Shown: piece by piece, positions 4,765-6,871 of the stretch | Layout of the letters: the number at the start of each line of letters is the position of its first letter | How positions within the stretch are numbered: the first letter of the stretch is position 1 | Assembly (NCBI GenBank): GCA_012974315.1 | Contig: JAAXQI010000111.1 | Location: forward strand, 1 to 6,871 | Direction: 5' to 3' | Length of the DNA: 6,871 nt | DNA from: Desulfobacterales bacterium | GTDB lineage: Bacteria; Desulfobacterota; Desulfobulbia; Desulfobulbales; BM004 | Translations under genes and position numbers: made by a program | The notes under the pieces: model-generated | Told to the model about the DNA's origin: nothing | Database searches by the model: none | Seen by the model: the letters and a program-made list of their open reading frames with translations, nothing else

Positions 4765-6303
4765 ATGCAGCAAACACCTGAAAAACCAAAAGCAGGCCAG
4801 GGAATGAATAATTCGTGGCAGGCTATACGCCTGGTGTTTCCTTTTTTCAGACAATACAGGCTGCGGTTGGTGATAGGGTTCTTCTCACTTCTTGCGGTCA
4901 ATGGCCTGCAATTGGTCATTCCAAGGATTATCAAGCATGCGGTGGATGGTCTGCAGCATGAAACTATTAACACGGCAACTCTTTTGAAGTCCGGCATGAT
5001 AATAGTGGGCCTGGCTGTATTCATTGCAGCATTTCGCTTTGGCTGGCGCATTTTGATCCTGGGATTTTCCCGCCACCTGGAAAAGGATTTACGCAACTGG
5101 CTCTTTTCCCATCTACTGAAACTGGACCGTGTTTTTTTTCAACGCAATACCGCCGGGGGAATAATGGCGCTGGCAACTAACGATCTGGCCGCTGTACAGC
5201 TGGCCGGAGGAATGGGGTTGGTGGCTTTTGTTGACGCGCTTGTTCTCTCAGTTGCTGCGCTCTCATTCATGGCATATATCCATCCAGGTTTGACTTTGAT
5301 TGCAATTGTACCGATGCCTCTTCTGGCATTGCTCACACGTTTCCTTTCCGGCAGACTGCACAGATATTTCAGAAAGGTGCAGGAGCAGTTCTCCAGACTT
5401 ACAGAATTTTCCAGAATATCTATAAATTCAATACAGATGATCAAGGCTTATACCCTGGAGAAGAGCCAGACCGGAAGGTTTGATGCCATGGGCAGGGAAT
5501 ATGTGCAGGATAATTTCCGTCTTGCCAAGGTACAGGGTACTCTTTTTCCCGTTTCAAACCTGGTTGCAAACACCAGTATGCTTTTGGTCCTGTTATTCGG
5601 CGGTCGTTTAACCATCCAGGGCAGTATCACCATAGGTGACTTTGTGGCTTTTGCCTCCTACCTGTCCATGCTGACGTGGCCTATGATGGCTTTAGGGTGG
5701 GTAACCAATCTTTTCCAGCGTGGAGTTACATCATTACAACGCATACAGAATATCCTGGACCAAAAGCCGGTAATTGTTGTACCAGAAAATCCGGAGCCAC
5801 TTCCTGAAAAAATCAGTTCCATTACAGTTGCAAATCTTACTTTTACCTATCCGGGTCAGCATGACCCAATCCTTGAGAATATATCCATGGATGTCCAACA
5901 GGGAATTCTGGGTATTGTGGGGAAAACAGGATCAGGTAAAACGACCTTATGTCACCTCCTGGCGAGATTGTATCCCATTGAGCAAGATATGGTTTTCTGG
6001 AACGGAATAGATGTCAATAGCCTGGACCTGGCAGAGGTGCGTAAAAAAATAGCATTGGTTCCCCAGGATATCACGGTTTTTTCAAACACAGTCCGGGACA
6101 ATATTGCCATGGGAAAACCCGGGGCTTCCCAGGAAGAAATTGAGACAGTTGCAAGGGCTGCAGCAATTCATGCTGAGATAGTTGAATTGCCGCAAGGCTA
6201 TGAAACCAGGATAGGGGAAAAAGGAGTAAAGCTTTCCGGTACCGTAGTGAGATTGGTGACACCGGTTTCGGCAAATGCCGGAACTCTGGTAATGGCATTT
6301 TGA
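4765..6303 (+). CDS. ABC exporter half-transporter, truncated in the ATPase domain
   Basis: This is an MsbA/MdlA-type exporter subunit with a type IV (ABC exporter) membrane domain followed by an ATPase domain. Hydrophobic segments lie at about 34-52, 77-97, 146-170, 172-194, 264-281 and 287-310, fitting six helices. The ATPase begins near 353. Its Walker A is G386KTGSGKT, and Q434 is in the Q-loop VPQD. Residues to Gly492 are native (GEKGVKLSG). Normal proteins continue GQ..R (signature), then Walker B and the H-loop, to about 580-600 residues. Here the frame runs 20 foreign residues to TGA 6303. The lost part is needed for ATP hydrolysis, so the product as written cannot work. It follows the nitroreductase by 2 nt. 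The substrate cannot be told. The truncation coincides with the join at 6222-6240. Confidence 0.85.
   Translation: MQQTPEKPKAGQGMNNSWQAIRLVFPFFRQYRLRLVIGFFSLLAVNGLQLVIPRIIKHAVDGLQHETINTATLLKSGMIIVGLAVFIAAFRFGWRILILGFSRHLEKDLRNWLFSHLLKLDRVFFQRNTAGGIMALATNDLAAVQLAGGMGLVAFVDALVLSVAALSFMAYIHPGLTLIAIVPMPLLALLTRFLSGRLHRYFRKVQEQFSRLTEFSRISINSIQMIKAYTLEKSQTGRFDAMGREYVQDNFRLAKVQGTLFPVSNLVANTSMLLVLLFGGRLTIQGSITIGDFVAFASYLSMLTWPMMALGWVTNLFQRGVTSLQRIQNILDQKPVIVVPENPEPLPEKISSITVANLTFTYPGQHDPILENISMDVQQGILGIVGKTGSGKTTLCHLLARLYPIEQDMVFWNGIDVNSLDLAEVRKKIALVPQDITVFSNTVRDNIAMGKPGASQEEIETVARAAAIHAEIVELPQGYETRIGEKGVKLSGTVVRLVTPVSANAGTLVMAF
6222..6240. other. Junction of two unrelated sequences with 19-nt shared stretch
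   Basis: AGGAGTAAAGCTTTCCGGT reads G-V-K-L-S-G in the ABC gene (plus strand) and V-P-E-S-F-T-P in the dehydrogenase gene (minus strand). Both are conserved in their own families. Left of 6222 the dehydrogenase frame no longer fits its family (F-S-P instead of the expected D-G). Right of 6240 the ABC frame no longer fits (T-V-V instead of G-Q). The shared stretch contains a HindIII site (AAGCTT). An assembly or library misjoin, or microhomology recombination, is the simplest reading. Confidence 0.75.
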
Positions 6304-6871
6304 ATGAACAGATCCATCTGGTCCCAGTCTTCATCCAGCTGGGTATGTTCAAAATTATCGGGGATGCCTTGCACGCCCCAGGGTTTTGCCATGGGTTCGA
6401 ATCCGCCCATCAGAAGACCGCCCACTTCTTCTTTGATGTATATATAACCGTCCATGTCCCTGAGATAAGGCATTTCCTTGTATACGCCCTCGATGGGTTC
6501 GGTGGTCATGTGCATGTGCTCGGCCGCAACCAGGGGAAGGCTTACACCCACCATTTTGCCCACGTCTCTGGCCCACATGCCGGCACAGTTGACGATATAC
6601 TCACACCGGATATCACCTTTGTCTGTTTTGACACCGGTCACGGCACCCTGGCTGACTTCAATATCAAAAACCTTAATATCTTCCAGGATGGTGGCACCTC
6701 CCATGCGCGCGCCCTTGGCCAGGGCCTGGGTCGTATCCTCAGGGTTGGTCACACCGTCATCGGGCTGATACCAGGCACCGGTCAAATCACCGGTTTCCAT
6801 GACCGGGAAAAGACGTTTGGCCTCATCCAGGCTGATTTCCTCCATCCGGATACCGAACGCCCGTGCCATAC
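6222..6871 (-). pseudogene. Partial FAD-dependent dimethylglycine/sarcosine dehydrogenase-like gene
   Basis: This internal fragment (about 216 residues of native sequence) comes from the DAO-type FAD oxidoreductase family that demethylates dimethylglycine, sarcosine or related methylamines, usually passing the one-carbon unit to folate. Visible family phrases are GIRMEEIS-DEAKRLFP, the 'YQPDDGVTNPEDTTQALAKGA' type motif, VNCAGMWARDVGKM, PLVAAEHMHMTTEPIEG, LRDMDGYIYIKEEVGGLLMGGFEP, and PESFTP at the end. The N-terminal FAD dinucleotide fold lies beyond 6871. The rest of the catalytic domain and any C-terminal GcvT-like folate domain are missing past 6222. The frame then runs seven foreign residues to a stop at 6198. 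Composition is richer in GC (about 52-55% in lines I counted) than the neighbouring ABC gene (mostly 43-50%). This fits a separate origin or simply a different part of the genome. Confidence 0.82.

Noticed and set aside
6241..6303. C-terminal 20 residues of the ABC protein as a genuine tail
   Set aside because: They are the antisense reading of the dehydrogenase gene and replace essential signature and Walker B sequence.
1..6871. CRISPR array, tRNA, rRNA, transposase or prophage genes
   Set aside because: I saw no regular spacer-repeat array, no tRNA-like cloverleaf, no transposase motifs and no phage genes on either strand.

Overview
The window looks like a fragment from an anaerobic, selenoprotein-making bacterium, most likely of the Desulfobacterota (sulfate or metal reducers and their relatives). 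This is inferred from c-type heme motifs, an exported rhodanese with a probable selenocysteine codon, a strong sigma-54 promoter, a ferredoxin-nitroreductase fusion and a PilZ protein. The sequence alone does not fix the species.

Left part (1-2050, minus strand). A sigma-54 type promoter (1772-1787) precedes a two-gene unit. The first gene (1702 to 350) reads through an in-frame TGA at 1105-1103. It encodes a 450-residue exported protein with one c-type heme site and three rhodanese domains. The TGA falls on the cysteine expected in the first rhodanese active-site loop, and a SECIS-like hairpin follows it at the right distance. Standard gene calling would split this gene into two ORFs. After 21 nt comes a 52-residue LysW-type amino-group carrier protein, ending in EDWGE, that is too small for many gene callers. 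An inverted repeat built of decayed 8-bp units lies just beyond it.

Middle (2050-3850). A LEA14-like lipoprotein gene runs on the minus strand, with an unusual GTTAAC-rich palindrome after its stop. Divergent from it is a broken plus-strand gene: signal peptide, PEGA-like segment and four-heme cytochrome lie in three successive frames. A PilZ (cyclic-di-GMP receptor) gene follows.

Right part (3848-6871). A ferredoxin-nitroreductase fusion gene is followed after 2 nt by an ABC exporter gene (fused membrane and ATPase domains). The exporter is cut off inside its signature motif. At the same spot, a fragment of a dimethylglycine/sarcosine dehydrogenase-like gene arrives on the opposite strand and is also cut inside a conserved motif. 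The two sequences share about 19 nt at the join (6222-6240), so this is either an assembly or cloning chimera or a recombination scar. Sequence right of about 6240 should not be assumed to belong next to the rest.

The most noteworthy system is the apparently sigma-54-driven operon joining a heme-bearing triple-rhodanese selenoprotein to a LysW carrier.
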